Positions 52,516-60,141 of a stretch of DNA of 64,000 nucleotides are shown piece after piece (position 1 is the stretch's first letter; the number at the start of each line of letters is the position of its first letter). The translations under genes were made by a program, and so were the position numbers. Source of the stretch: Cellulomonas xylanilytica (GTDB taxonomy: Bacteria; Actinomycetota; Actinomycetes; Actinomycetales; Cellulomonadaceae); NCBI RefSeq assembly GCF_007989805.1, contig NZ_BJUB01000007.1, positions 186,001-250,000 on the forward strand. Direction: 5' to 3'. The notes beneath the pieces are model-generated. The model worked only from the letters and a program-made list of their open reading frames with translations. It did not search any database and had not been told where the DNA came from.

Positions 52516-52574
52516 GGACGGCTCCTCCCTCGTCGGCTCCCTGACGACGGGAGCGCTCAGCAGCGTAGTCACGT

Positions 52575-53291
52575 CTACCCACTGATCGGCTCGGCCGTGA
52601 CGACGACATTGTCCGTATAGTGCCCGATGTCGCGGCGGAACGTGCCACCGCAGGTCACGAGCACGAGCCGCGGCGCGCCGGAGCGGTCGAACCACTGGTC
52701 CACGGGCGCTCCCTCCTTGGCCATCTTCTCGACCGTGACGACGCGGTACTGATGGGTCGTGCCGTCGGCGGCCGTGATCGTCACCGCGGCGCCGACGCCG
52801 ACGTCGAGGAGCTTCGCGAACTGGCCGATCCCCGTCTGGACGCTGTCGACGTGCGCGGCGATGACCGTCGCGCCGGCGGGGTCGGCGGGTGCGGGGCCGA
52901 ACTGGTACCAGCCGGCGCGGTTGGCGTCCTCGGGGATCTGCATCTCGCCGTCGTCGCGCACCCCGACGGGGTCCACGGCCATGTCGATCCCGACGTCCGG
53001 CACCACGAGCTGCACGGGCGGCGGGGTGGCGGCGACCGGCGCGAGGGTCGCCTCCACGATTGGGACGGAGGGAACGGACGGCACGGCAGGGGCCTCGGGG
53101 GTCGGTCGCGGCGTCGCCGAGGCGGACGGCGACGCCGCGACCGCCGGCCCGGGTGCAGAGTCCGGGCCGGTGCACGCGGTCAGCAGGGCCGTCATACCCA
53201 GCGCAGTGCCGAGTGCGGCGATCCTTGCGAGCACGCGTGCCGAGACCCGGGAGCGCGCGGACGCACTCCCGGGTCGCGACGTGGTGGTCAT
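52575..53291 (-). CDS. class F sortase
   Basis: The 238-residue protein has a basic N-terminus, a hydrophobic segment ending in a lipobox-like LLTAC (Cys40) and a Pro/Ala/Ser-rich spacer. The sortase core carries His147 (AAHVDS), Cys214 (LVTCGG) and Arg220. Class F sortases are the actinobacterial stand-alone type whose targets are mostly unknown. It lies eight bases after the DUF4397 gene and 59 bases before the sigma gene on the same strand. Confidence 0.92.
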   Translation of the reverse strand: MTTTSRPGSASARSRVSARVLARIAALGTALGMTALLTACTGPDSAPGPAVAASPSASATPRPTPEAPAVPSVPSVPIVEATLAPVAATPPPVQLVVPDVGIDMAVDPVGVRDDGEMQIPEDANRAGWYQFGPAPADPAGATVIAAHVDSVQTGIGQFAKLLDVGVGAAVTITAADGTTHQYRVVTVEKMAKEGAPVDQWFDRSGAPRLVLVTCGGTFRRDIGHYTDNVVVTAEPISG

Positions 53292-53299
53292 GGGAGCAG

Positions 53300-54124
53300 T
53301 CAGCTCCGCTGCGCGGCGGCGCGACGGACGGACACTGCCCCGATCAGACCGGCGATGGCCAGACCGGCGATCGCGAAGGTCCAGGCGGACGAGCCACCGT
53401 CGGACACGAGGCCGACCTCGCCGGCGTTCACGCCGGACGGGTTGCTGTGCAGGCCGGTGATGGTCTGCGTGGCGAGCGCCAGCGTGGCGGGCGACGCGGT
53501 CGCGCTGCCCCACGCGTAGACGATCGTGTTGGTGCCCTCGGTCACCGGCACGTCGGCCGGGCCGAGGAGGGCCGGCGTCGTGGTGCCGGTGGCGGTCACG
53601 CTGGCGGAGACGGTGCCGGCGGGCAGGTTGAGCACCTGCTCGTTCGGGTTGGTCAGGTTGGTGATCACGGGCGTGGTGCCCGCGAGGATGTCGACGCCCG
53701 GCGCCGCGGCGACGTGCCGGACCGTGAGCCGGCCCTCGCCCGCGGCCGTGGTGGAGATGTCGTTGGTGAACAGCGTGGCGGTCGGGGCGCCGGCGCCGTC
53801 CAGGTGCGCGACGGCCGTGTAGTTCTTGCCGGCCTCGAGAGCCAGGTCGACCGGTCCGATGGCGGGGGCGCTGGCGTCGGCGGCGTCGGCGGCCGTGATG
53901 GCCACCGTGTACGTGCCGGCGGGCAGGTCGAGCGGTCCGGCGAGGGTGCCGGGCGTGAAGTCGTCGAGCGTGCGCTCGCCGTTGACCCAGACGTCGACGG
54001 TGAGGCCGGGGACGCCGTGCAGGACGGAGAGCTTGGCCGGGTCGGCGGCCGAGGCCGGGACGGCGGCGAGCGTGACGAGGGCGAGGGTGCCGGCTGCGAT
54101 GCCGGACAGGAGGCGTGCGCGCAT
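53300..54124 (-). CDS. secreted, membrane-anchored DUF4397 protein
   Basis: The 274-residue protein has a signal peptide (to ~27, PASAADPA), two DUF4397 beta domains ([18 protein letters not shown] and [15 protein letters not shown]) and a C-terminal helix (~246-266) with an RRAAAQR tail. It ends like a sortase substrate (helix plus basic tail) but has no LPxTG-type motif before the helix. DUF4397 genes often neighbour class F sortases in actinobacteria. ATG 54124 follows GAAGGA. Confidence 0.9.
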   Translation of the reverse strand: MRARLLSGIAAGTLALVTLAAVPASAADPAKLSVLHGVPGLTVDVWVNGERTLDDFTPGTLAGPLDLPAGTYTVAITAADAADASAPAIGPVDLALEAGKNYTAVAHLDGAGAPTATLFTNDISTTAAGEGRLTVRHVAAAPGVDILAGTTPVITNLTNPNEQVLNLPAGTVSASVTATGTTTPALLGPADVPVTEGTNTIVYAWGSATASPATLALATQTITGLHSNPSGVNAGEVGLVSDGGSSAWTFAIAGLAIAGLIGAVSVRRAAAQRS

Positions 54125-54143
54125 GGTGCGTCCTTCGAGGACT

Positions 54144-54202
54144 GGCCCGGCGGGTACGTCGGGCGGCCGATGTGCTGACACCCCCTCTTCACCCGCCGGG
54201 CC
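54144..54202 (-). terminator. long-loop hairpin upstream of the DUF4397 gene
   Basis: GGCCCGGCGGGT (54144-54155) and ACCCGCCGGGCC (54191-54202) are 12-base perfect arms separated by 35 bases. It lies 14 bases beyond the stop of the hydrolase gene and 19 bases before the DUF4397 ATG. It could terminate the first transcript or structure the leader of the second. Confidence 0.5.
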
Positions 54203-54216
54203 GTTCTCGGATGCAC

Positions 54217-54921
54217 CTAGTCGCGAGCAGCCTGCGCGATCGCCGCCGCGAGGTCGGCCGGCCGGGAGAACATCGGCCAGTGCCCGGTGGGCAGGTCGAC
54301 GTACGTGAGGTCCCTGACCTCGCCCAGCTCCGTGTGGAACGGCGGGCCGCCGTGCGCCATGGGCTTGAGCTGCTCCGACGACAGGCTGGTGCAGATCGCG
54401 GTGGCGGGGACGTCGAACCGTCGGGGGTCGCTGACGTGCACCGCTCCGCGCACGACGTTCGCCGGGTGCGGGACCGCGCGACGGCGGAACTCCGCCAGCC
54501 CCTCCTCGGAGATGCCCTCGATGCTCGAGCCCTGGGCGGCGAACTCCTCCCACGTGGGCAGGGGCACCTCGTCCTGCTGGACGGCGGAGGCGTCGATGGC
54601 CGCGCCGTCCTCGAGCGGGCCGGAGTCGACGTAGACGGCGCGGCGCACGCGGTCGGGCCGCTTGTCGACGACCTCGCCGACGAGCGCGCCGCCGCCGCTG
54701 TGGCCGACGAGCACGACGTCACCGTCGAGGCTGTCGACGAGGTCGGTGAGTGCGCGGACGTGGTCGGCGCGCGTGATGCCGCCGCGGTCGGCGCCGGGCT
54801 CGACGCCCGGGAGGGTCGGCGTGTGGACGTCGAGACCGTCGGGGAGGGCGGCGGCGACGTGCTCCCACGCCCAGCCGCCGAGCCAGAAACCGGGGATCAG
54901 GATCAGGTGTGTGGTGGTCAT
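54217..54921 (-). CDS. alpha/beta-hydrolase (esterase-like)
   Basis: The 234-residue single-domain hydrolase has LILIPGFWLGGWAWEHV near the start, the nucleophile elbow GHSGGGALVG and a C-terminal GHWPMFSRP with the catalytic His. This resembles salicylate-esterase/hydroxynitrile-lyase-like hydrolases used on small esters. ATG 54921 is chosen over 54951. It is divergent from the WYL regulator across a palindromic operator, so it is the likely regulated gene. Confidence 0.88.
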   Translation of the reverse strand: MTTTHLILIPGFWLGGWAWEHVAAALPDGLDVHTPTLPGVEPGADRGGITRADHVRALTDLVDSLDGDVVLVGHSGGGALVGEVVDKRPDRVRRAVYVDSGPLEDGAAIDASAVQQDEVPLPTWEEFAAQGSSIEGISEEGLAEFRRRAVPHPANVVRGAVHVSDPRRFDVPATAICTSLSSEQLKPMAHGGPPFHTELGEVRDLTYVDLPTGHWPMFSRPADLAAAIAQAARD

Positions 54922-54943
54922 GCTTCCAGCGTCCACCCGGTCC

Positions 54944-54963
54944 GGTGACACCGGGATGTCACC
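54944..54963. promoter_or_regulatory. operator between the hydrolase and WYL regulator genes
   Basis: GGTGACA-CCGGGA-TGTCACC is a perfect 7-6-7 inverted repeat. A third half-site TGTCACC lies at 54968-54974. It sits in the 64-base divergent gap, a typical place for a YafY/WYL-type regulator to bind. Confidence 0.65.
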
Positions 54964-54985
54964 TTTGTGTCACCATGCTGGCACC

Positions 54986-55699
54986 ATGAACCGCACCGAC
55001 CGTCTGTACGCGCTCGCCGAGGAGCTGCGTCGCGTCGGTCGCTCCGGGACGACGAGCACGCGGCTGGCGCGCCTGTTCGAGGTGTCCCCGCGAACGGTCA
55101 AGCGCGACGTCTCGGCGCTCCAGCAGGCCGGTCTCCCCGTCGTCGCCCAGGCGGGGCTCGGCGGCGGCTACGTGCTGGAGGCGTCCGTCGGCCTCCCGCC
55201 CGTCAACTTCACGCCGTCGCAGGCGGTGGCCCTGGCGCTCGCCGTGCGGGCGCTGCCGGCGGGCAGCCCGTTCGGCACCGACGCGGAGGCGGCCCGCGCC
55301 AAGGTGCTCGACGCGCTGCCGGCCACCGACCGCGCGCGTGCCGACGAGCTGTCGGGCCGTGTGTGGTCCCGGCCGGAGACGGTCGGTGACGTGGCGGGTC
55401 CCCAGGTGCTGCGCGCGGTCGAGGAGTCGCTCGGGCGGCACCGGGTGCTCGCGATCGAGTACCGCAGCTTCGACCACACGGTCAGCCGGCGGCGCGTCGA
55501 GCCCGTGCTGCTCGCCCGCACGGGCGGCCACTGGTACGTCGCGGCATGGTGCCGGTGGCGCGACGCGATGCGCTGGTTCCGCCTGGACCGCATCGTGCGC
55601 GCCGACCTGACCCCGGAGCAGTACGAGCCGCGCTCGGTCGCCGACGTCGGCGAGCCCCCACCGGACGCCCGCCCGGTGTCCGCCCGGCCGTCGGACTGA
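54986..55699 (+). CDS. WYL-domain (YafY-type) transcriptional regulator
   Basis: The 237-residue protein has an N-terminal helix-turn-helix (RLYALAEELRRVG, TRLARLFEVSPRTVKRDVSALQQAG). A WYL ligand-binding domain follows (LAIEYRSFDHTVSRRRVEPVLL, GHWYVAAWCRWRDAMRWFRLDRI). It most likely controls the divergent hydrolase gene and itself through the GGTGACA palindrome. No WCX extension is present. Confidence 0.9.
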   Translation: MNRTDRLYALAEELRRVGRSGTTSTRLARLFEVSPRTVKRDVSALQQAGLPVVAQAGLGGGYVLEASVGLPPVNFTPSQAVALALAVRALPAGSPFGTDAEAARAKVLDALPATDRARADELSGRVWSRPETVGDVAGPQVLRAVEESLGRHRVLAIEYRSFDHTVSRRRVEPVLLARTGGHWYVAAWCRWRDAMRWFRLDRIVRADLTPEQYEPRSVADVGEPPPDARPVSARPSD

Positions 55700-55701
55700 C
55701 G

Positions 55702-55770
55702 CGAGATCGTGGGTTCGGCCCGAGATCGTGGGTTCGCACGCACGATCTCGAGTCCGACCCACGATCTCGG
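55702..55770. repeat. cluster of CGAGATCGTG repeats, two direct and two inverted
   Basis: CGAGATCGTGGGTTCG occurs at 55702-55717 and 55721-55736. The inverse CACGATCTCG follows at 55741-55750 and again within ACCCACGATCTCGG at 55757-55770. The outer arms (55720-55733 and 55757-55770) pair over 14 bases. It begins three bases after the WYL gene stop and may terminate it. Confidence 0.8.
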
Positions 55771-55818
55771 GTGTCGGATCGTCAAACCCGTGGAGCCCGC
55801 GACTCCTGGACGCTAGTT

Positions 55819-55832
55819 TGGCAGCGCTCTCA
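55819..55832. promoter_or_regulatory. CebR/CelR-like operator of the GH9 gene
   Basis: TGGCAGCGCTCTCA matches 12 of 14 positions of TGGGAGCGCTCCCA, the cellobiose-responsive site of LacI-family CebR/CelR in Streptomyces and Thermobifida. It lies 21 bases before the GTG start, next to a possible -10 TAGTTT (55814-55819). Confidence 0.75.
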
Positions 55833-55852
55833 CCGCCCACGAAGGAGTCTGC

Positions 55853-58258
55853 GTGCGTTCAGCCCTGCCCCTGGCGCTCGTCCTCCTGGGAATGGCCGCC
55901 GCGCCTCCCGCGGCCGCGGCCGACGGTCCCGAGCTGATCCCGAACGGGTCGTTCGACGCCGCGGCAGCGCCATGGTGGACGACGCCGGACATGGTCGCGG
56001 ACACCTCGTCGGGAAGCCTCTGCGTGGACGTGCCGGGCGGGTCGGCGAGCGCGTGGTCGTCGATCGTCGGGGTCGACGGCGTGCCGCTGGTCAAGGGCGA
56101 GACGTACCGGTTCGGCTTCACGGTGAGCGGGACCGCCGAGGTGCCCATCCGTGCGCTCGTGCAGATGAACACCGAGCCGTGGACGTCGACCTCCGAGGTC
56201 GGCCCGATCATGCAGGCGGAGCCGAAGCCCTACGAGGTCGGGTTCACCTCGACGATGGACTGGCCAGCGGGGCAGGTCGTGTTCCAGGTGGGCGGGGCAC
56301 CGGACGACTGGCGGTTCTGCGTCGACGACGTGTCGGTCCACACCGGCGAGCTGCCTGCCCCGTTCGAGCAGGAGACGGCGACGCGCGTCCGCGTGAACCA
56401 GCTGGGCTACCTGCCGACCGGGCCCAAGCGGGCGTCGCTGGTGACGGAGGAGACGGACGCGCTGCCGTGGCAGCTGCTCGACGCCTCCGGCGAGGAGGTC
56501 GCGACGGGCGCGACGACCCCGCGCGGCGAGGACCGCACCGCGGAGGAGAACGTGCACCTCATCGACTTCTCCGACGAGGACGTCACCGGCACGGGGTTCA
56601 CGCTCATCGCGGACGGCGAGACCAGCCACCCGTTCGCGATCGACGCCGACCTGTACGCGGACCTCACCACGGACGCGCTCGGCTACTTCTACCTGGCCCG
56701 GAGCGGGACCGAGATCGACGGCGACCTCGTCGGCGACGAGTACGCACGGCCCGCCGGGCACCTGGACGTCGCACCCAACACCGGCGACACGGCGGTCGGC
56801 TGCCAGGCGCCGCGGCCCTGGTACGCGGGCTGGACCTGCGACGGCACCTTCGACGTGCGCGGCGGCTGGTACGACGCGGGCGACCACGGCAAGTACGTGG
56901 TCAACGGCGGCATCGCGGTGCACCAGGTGCTCGACACGTGGGAGCGCGCGCTGGTCGCGCAGGGCCGGGAGGCGGCCGAGGCGGGTCCGCTCGCCGACGG
57001 CACCGCGTCGATCCCGGAGGCGGGCAACGGCGTGCCGGACGTGCTGGACGAGGCCCGCTGGCAGCTCGAGTGGATGCAGCGGATGCAGGTGCCGGACGGC
57101 GAGCAGTACGCCGGCCTGGTGTTCCACAAGGTGCAGGACGACGGCTGGACGGGTCTGCCGCTGGCACCCCACGAGGACGCGCAGGCGCGTCAGGTGCACC
57201 GGCCGTCGACCGCGGCGACGCTCAACCTCGCCGCGGTCGCGGCCAAGGGTGCCCGGCTGTGGGAGCCGTACGACGAGGAGTTCGCCGCGAGCCTGCTCGA
57301 GTCGGCGCGCGTGGCGTGGGCCGCGGCCGCGGAGACGCCCGACCTGTACGCCTCCGCGCTCGACGGCAACGAGGGCGGCGGTCCGTACGACGACAAGGAC
57401 GTGTCCGACGAGCACTACTGGGCGGCCGCCGAGCTGTACCTGACGACGGGCGACGACGAGTTCGCCGACGCCGTCGCCGCGTCCCCGGTGCACACGGCGG
57501 ACCTGCAAGGAGCAGTCGCGTTCGACTGGCAGCGCACGGCGGCCCTCGGCCGGATGGACCTCGCGCTGGTGCCCAGCGAGCTGCCCGACCGCGAGGCCGT
57601 CCGCGACTCGGTGGTGACGCTCGCCGACTTCGCGCTCTACCAGCAGGGCAAGGCGTTCTTCGGGCAGCCGTACCAGCCGTCCGACGCCCGGTTCGAGTGG
57701 GGCTCCAACGGGATCATCCTCAACAACGCGGTGACGCTGGCGGCCGCCGCGGACCTCACCGGGGACCCTGCGTACCGGACGGCCGCGCTGGAGAGCCTGG
57801 ACTACGTGCTCGGCCGCAACGCGCTCGACCAGTCCTACGTCACCGGCTACGGCACCCAGTTCTCGCAGAACCAGCACCACCGGACGTTCGCCGCGCAGCT
57901 GGACCCGACCCTCCCGCACCCGCCGGCGGGCACCCTGTCGGGCGGTCCCAACAGCTCGATCCAGGACCCGGTGGCCGCGCAGACGTGGCCGCAGGGGTGC
58001 GTCGCGCAGCGGTGCTACCTGGACAACATCCAGTCCTGGTCCACCAACGAGATGACGATCAACTGGAACTCGTCGCTGACGTGGATGGCGGCCTGGGCGT
58101 CCTCCGACGAGGTCGCCGACAGCGGCGCGACGTTCGTGGGCACCTCCTACGGGGTCGAGCAGCCGACGCTCGTCTGGGTCGTGGCGGCCGCGGGTGTCCT
58201 GGTCGCCGGGCTGCTCGCCGTGCTGCTGGTGCTGCGCCGTCGCAGGAGGAGGTCCTGA
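55853..58258 (+). CDS. cell-anchored GH9 endoglucanase with CBM4_9-like module
   Basis: The 801-residue protein has a signal peptide (~1-23, cut near AAA) and a CBM4_9-like domain (~25-165). An N-terminal Ig-like cellulase domain follows (TRVRVNQLGYLPTGPKRASLV), then the GH9 catalytic domain (~265-750). GH9 residues are visible: GGWYDAGDHGKY (341-345 hold the catalytic aspartates), His675-His676 in NQHHRTFA and the acid Glu733 in STNEMTINWN. It cleaves beta-1,4-glucan outside the cell. A C-terminal helix (~767-795) with an RRRRRR tail anchors it in the membrane, which is unusual for a cellulase. GTG 55853 follows GAAGGAG. The stop overlaps the next ABC gene (TGATG). Confidence 0.93.
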   Translation: MRSALPLALVLLGMAAAPPAAAADGPELIPNGSFDAAAAPWWTTPDMVADTSSGSLCVDVPGGSASAWSSIVGVDGVPLVKGETYRFGFTVSGTAEVPIRALVQMNTEPWTSTSEVGPIMQAEPKPYEVGFTSTMDWPAGQVVFQVGGAPDDWRFCVDDVSVHTGELPAPFEQETATRVRVNQLGYLPTGPKRASLVTEETDALPWQLLDASGEEVATGATTPRGEDRTAEENVHLIDFSDEDVTGTGFTLIADGETSHPFAIDADLYADLTTDALGYFYLARSGTEIDGDLVGDEYARPAGHLDVAPNTGDTAVGCQAPRPWYAGWTCDGTFDVRGGWYDAGDHGKYVVNGGIAVHQVLDTWERALVAQGREAAEAGPLADGTASIPEAGNGVPDVLDEARWQLEWMQRMQVPDGEQYAGLVFHKVQDDGWTGLPLAPHEDAQARQVHRPSTAATLNLAAVAAKGARLWEPYDEEFAASLLESARVAWAAAAETPDLYASALDGNEGGGPYDDKDVSDEHYWAAAELYLTTGDDEFADAVAASPVHTADLQGAVAFDWQRTAALGRMDLALVPSELPDREAVRDSVVTLADFALYQQGKAFFGQPYQPSDARFEWGSNGIILNNAVTLAAAADLTGDPAYRTAALESLDYVLGRNALDQSYVTGYGTQFSQNQHHRTFAAQLDPTLPHPPAGTLSGGPNSSIQDPVAAQTWPQGCVAQRCYLDNIQSWSTNEMTINWNSSLTWMAAWASSDEVADSGATFVGTSYGVEQPTLVWVVAAAGVLVAGLLAVLLVLRRRRRRS

Positions 58259-60141
58259 TGCTCCGGTCCTGGTACCGGTCCGCGGTCGTGCCGCGGTTCG
58301 TCATCGCTCGCCTGCTGCCGACGGCCGGCGGCGGGCTGGTGGCCGCCCTGCTGCTGCTCGACGTCGTGCTCGGCCTGCTGCCCGTCGCGTTCGTGCTGGC
58401 CACCAGCGTGGTGGTCGGGCAGGTGCCCGCGGCGGTCGACGGCGGCACCGGCTCGGCGGCGTGGGGCGCGCTCGTCCGCACGTTCGTGCTGGCCGCGGTC
58501 CTCTTCCTCGCGCGCCAGGTGCTCGCGCCCCTGCAGACCGCGCTCGGCGTCCGCATGCAGCGCCGGATCGACGGTGCCCTGCGGGACCGGGCGCTGCGGA
58601 TCGCGCTGCGGTCGACCAGCATCGCGCCGATGGAGGACCAGGCCACCCTGGAGGCCCTGACGGAGGCGACCCGCGAGTTCGAGGCCGACTTCCGCAGCCC
58701 CGGTGCGTCGGCCGCGGGGCTGCTGGCGCTCGTCGCGCGGTACGTGCAGCTCGTGGGGTTCGCCGCGGTGATCGGCGTGGTCGTGTCGTGGCCGGCGGCG
58801 GCGGCGATCCTCGTCGCGACGCTCGTGTTCCGCTACGGGCAGCGCGGCGGGCTGCGCCGGTACTCGCAGGTGTGGAAGGAGGTCGTCGGCTTCCGGCGCC
58901 GGTCGGTGTACCTGCGCGAGGTGGCGATGGGCCCCGAGGCTGCCAAGGAGATGCGGGTCTTCGGGCTCGCCGGCTGGTTCTCCGACGAGTACACGGACGC
59001 GACCCAGCACATGCTCGACCCCGTGGCCGCGCGCCGGCGCCAGCTCTACCTGGTGCCGTACCTCGTCTACACCGCGGTCGGGCTGGTGATCAGCGCGGGC
59101 GTGCTGGTGTCCATCGCCCGGTCCGCGTCGGCGGGGGAGATCACGCTGACCGCGCTCGCGCTCGGCATCCAGTCGGTCGTCGCCGCGATCGCGCTCGGCG
59201 AGTACTACCCGGAGTCGGACGTGCAGACGCAGTACGGGATGCAGGCCGTCGCGGCGCTCGCCGAGTTCGAGGACCGGATGGCGGCGGCCGAGGCCCGGCT
59301 CCCGCAGACCGGTCCCGGTCTTCCCGTGCCGCCGGACGCTCCGTCGAGCGGCCTGCGGTTCGACGACGTGCACTTCACCTACCCCGGCAGCAGCCGTCCC
59401 GTGCTCGACGGCCTGGACCTGGAGCTGCCCGCGGGGCTGTGCACGGCGATCGTCGGCGTGAACGGCGCGGGCAAGACGACGCTGGTCAAGCTCCTCACGC
59501 GCCTGCACGAGCCCACGTCCGGCCGCCTCACGGTGGACGGCACCGACCTCGCCGCCCTCGACGTCGCCGCCTGGCGCCGCCAGGTCAGCGTCGTGTTCCA
59601 GGACTTCGTCCGGTACGAGCTGTCCGCCGCGGACAACATCGCGGTCGGGGCGGTGCACGTGCCGCGGGACCCGGCGGTCCTGCGCGGCGCCGCCGAGCGC
59701 GCCGGCATCGCCGAGGCCGTCGACGCGCTGCCGGCCGGGTTCGCCACGACCCTGTCCCGCGCGTACGAGGGCGGCGCGGACCTGTCCGGCGGGCAGTGGC
59801 AGCGGATCGCCATCGCGCGGTCCCTGTACGCGCTCGACGCGGGCGCACGCCTGCTGGTGCTGGACGAACCCACGTCCGCGCTCGACGTCCGGGCGGAGGC
59901 CGACTTCTTCGACCGGTTCGTGGAGCTCACGCGCGGGGTCACGTCGGTCCTGATCTCGCACCGGTTCTCCAGCGTGCGACGCGCGGACCGGATCGTCGTC
60001 ATCGACGCCGGGCGGGTGGTCGAGCAGGGCACGCACGACGAGCTCGTCGTCGCCGACGGGCACTACGCGCGGCTCTTCCGGCTGCAGGCCGAGCGGTTCG
60101 CCGCCGGTCTGGACGCCGACGGGAACGAGGTGGAGTCATGA
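58258..60141 (+). CDS. ABC exporter half-transporter 1 (membrane plus ATPase)
   Basis: The 627-residue protein has an N-terminal exporter membrane domain (six helices, ~25-320) and a C-terminal ATPase. Walker A is GVNGAGKTTLVKLL, the signature LSGGQWQRIAIARSL, Walker B LLVLDEPTSALD and the switch His is in ISHRFSS. ATG 58258 overlaps the GH9 stop, and its stop overlaps the second half-transporter. The two probably form a heterodimer. The membrane domain is the divergent type seen in peptide or lipid exporters. Confidence 0.92.
   Translation: MLRSWYRSAVVPRFVIARLLPTAGGGLVAALLLLDVVLGLLPVAFVLATSVVVGQVPAAVDGGTGSAAWGALVRTFVLAAVLFLARQVLAPLQTALGVRMQRRIDGALRDRALRIALRSTSIAPMEDQATLEALTEATREFEADFRSPGASAAGLLALVARYVQLVGFAAVIGVVVSWPAAAAILVATLVFRYGQRGGLRRYSQVWKEVVGFRRRSVYLREVAMGPEAAKEMRVFGLAGWFSDEYTDATQHMLDPVAARRRQLYLVPYLVYTAVGLVISAGVLVSIARSASAGEITLTALALGIQSVVAAIALGEYYPESDVQTQYGMQAVAALAEFEDRMAAAEARLPQTGPGLPVPPDAPSSGLRFDDVHFTYPGSSRPVLDGLDLELPAGLCTAIVGVNGAGKTTLVKLLTRLHEPTSGRLTVDGTDLAALDVAAWRRQVSVVFQDFVRYELSAADNIAVGAVHVPRDPAVLRGAAERAGIAEAVDALPAGFATTLSRAYEGGADLSGGQWQRIAIARSLYALDAGARLLVLDEPTSALDVRAEADFFDRFVELTRGVTSVLISHRFSSVRRADRIVVIDAGRVVEQGTHDELVVADGHYARLFRLQAERFAAGLDADGNEVES

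Noticed and set aside
53300..54124. LPxTG sortase substrate
   Set aside because: No LPxTG or close variant precedes the C-terminal helix. Only helix and basic tail are present, so the substrate role is left as inference.
55546..60141. Very long plus-strand open frame of about 1,530 codons
   Set aside because: Only its last part (from 58258) encodes the first ABC half-transporter. The rest is a GC-rich shadow of the WYL and GH9 genes, with no domain and Arg-rich nonsense.
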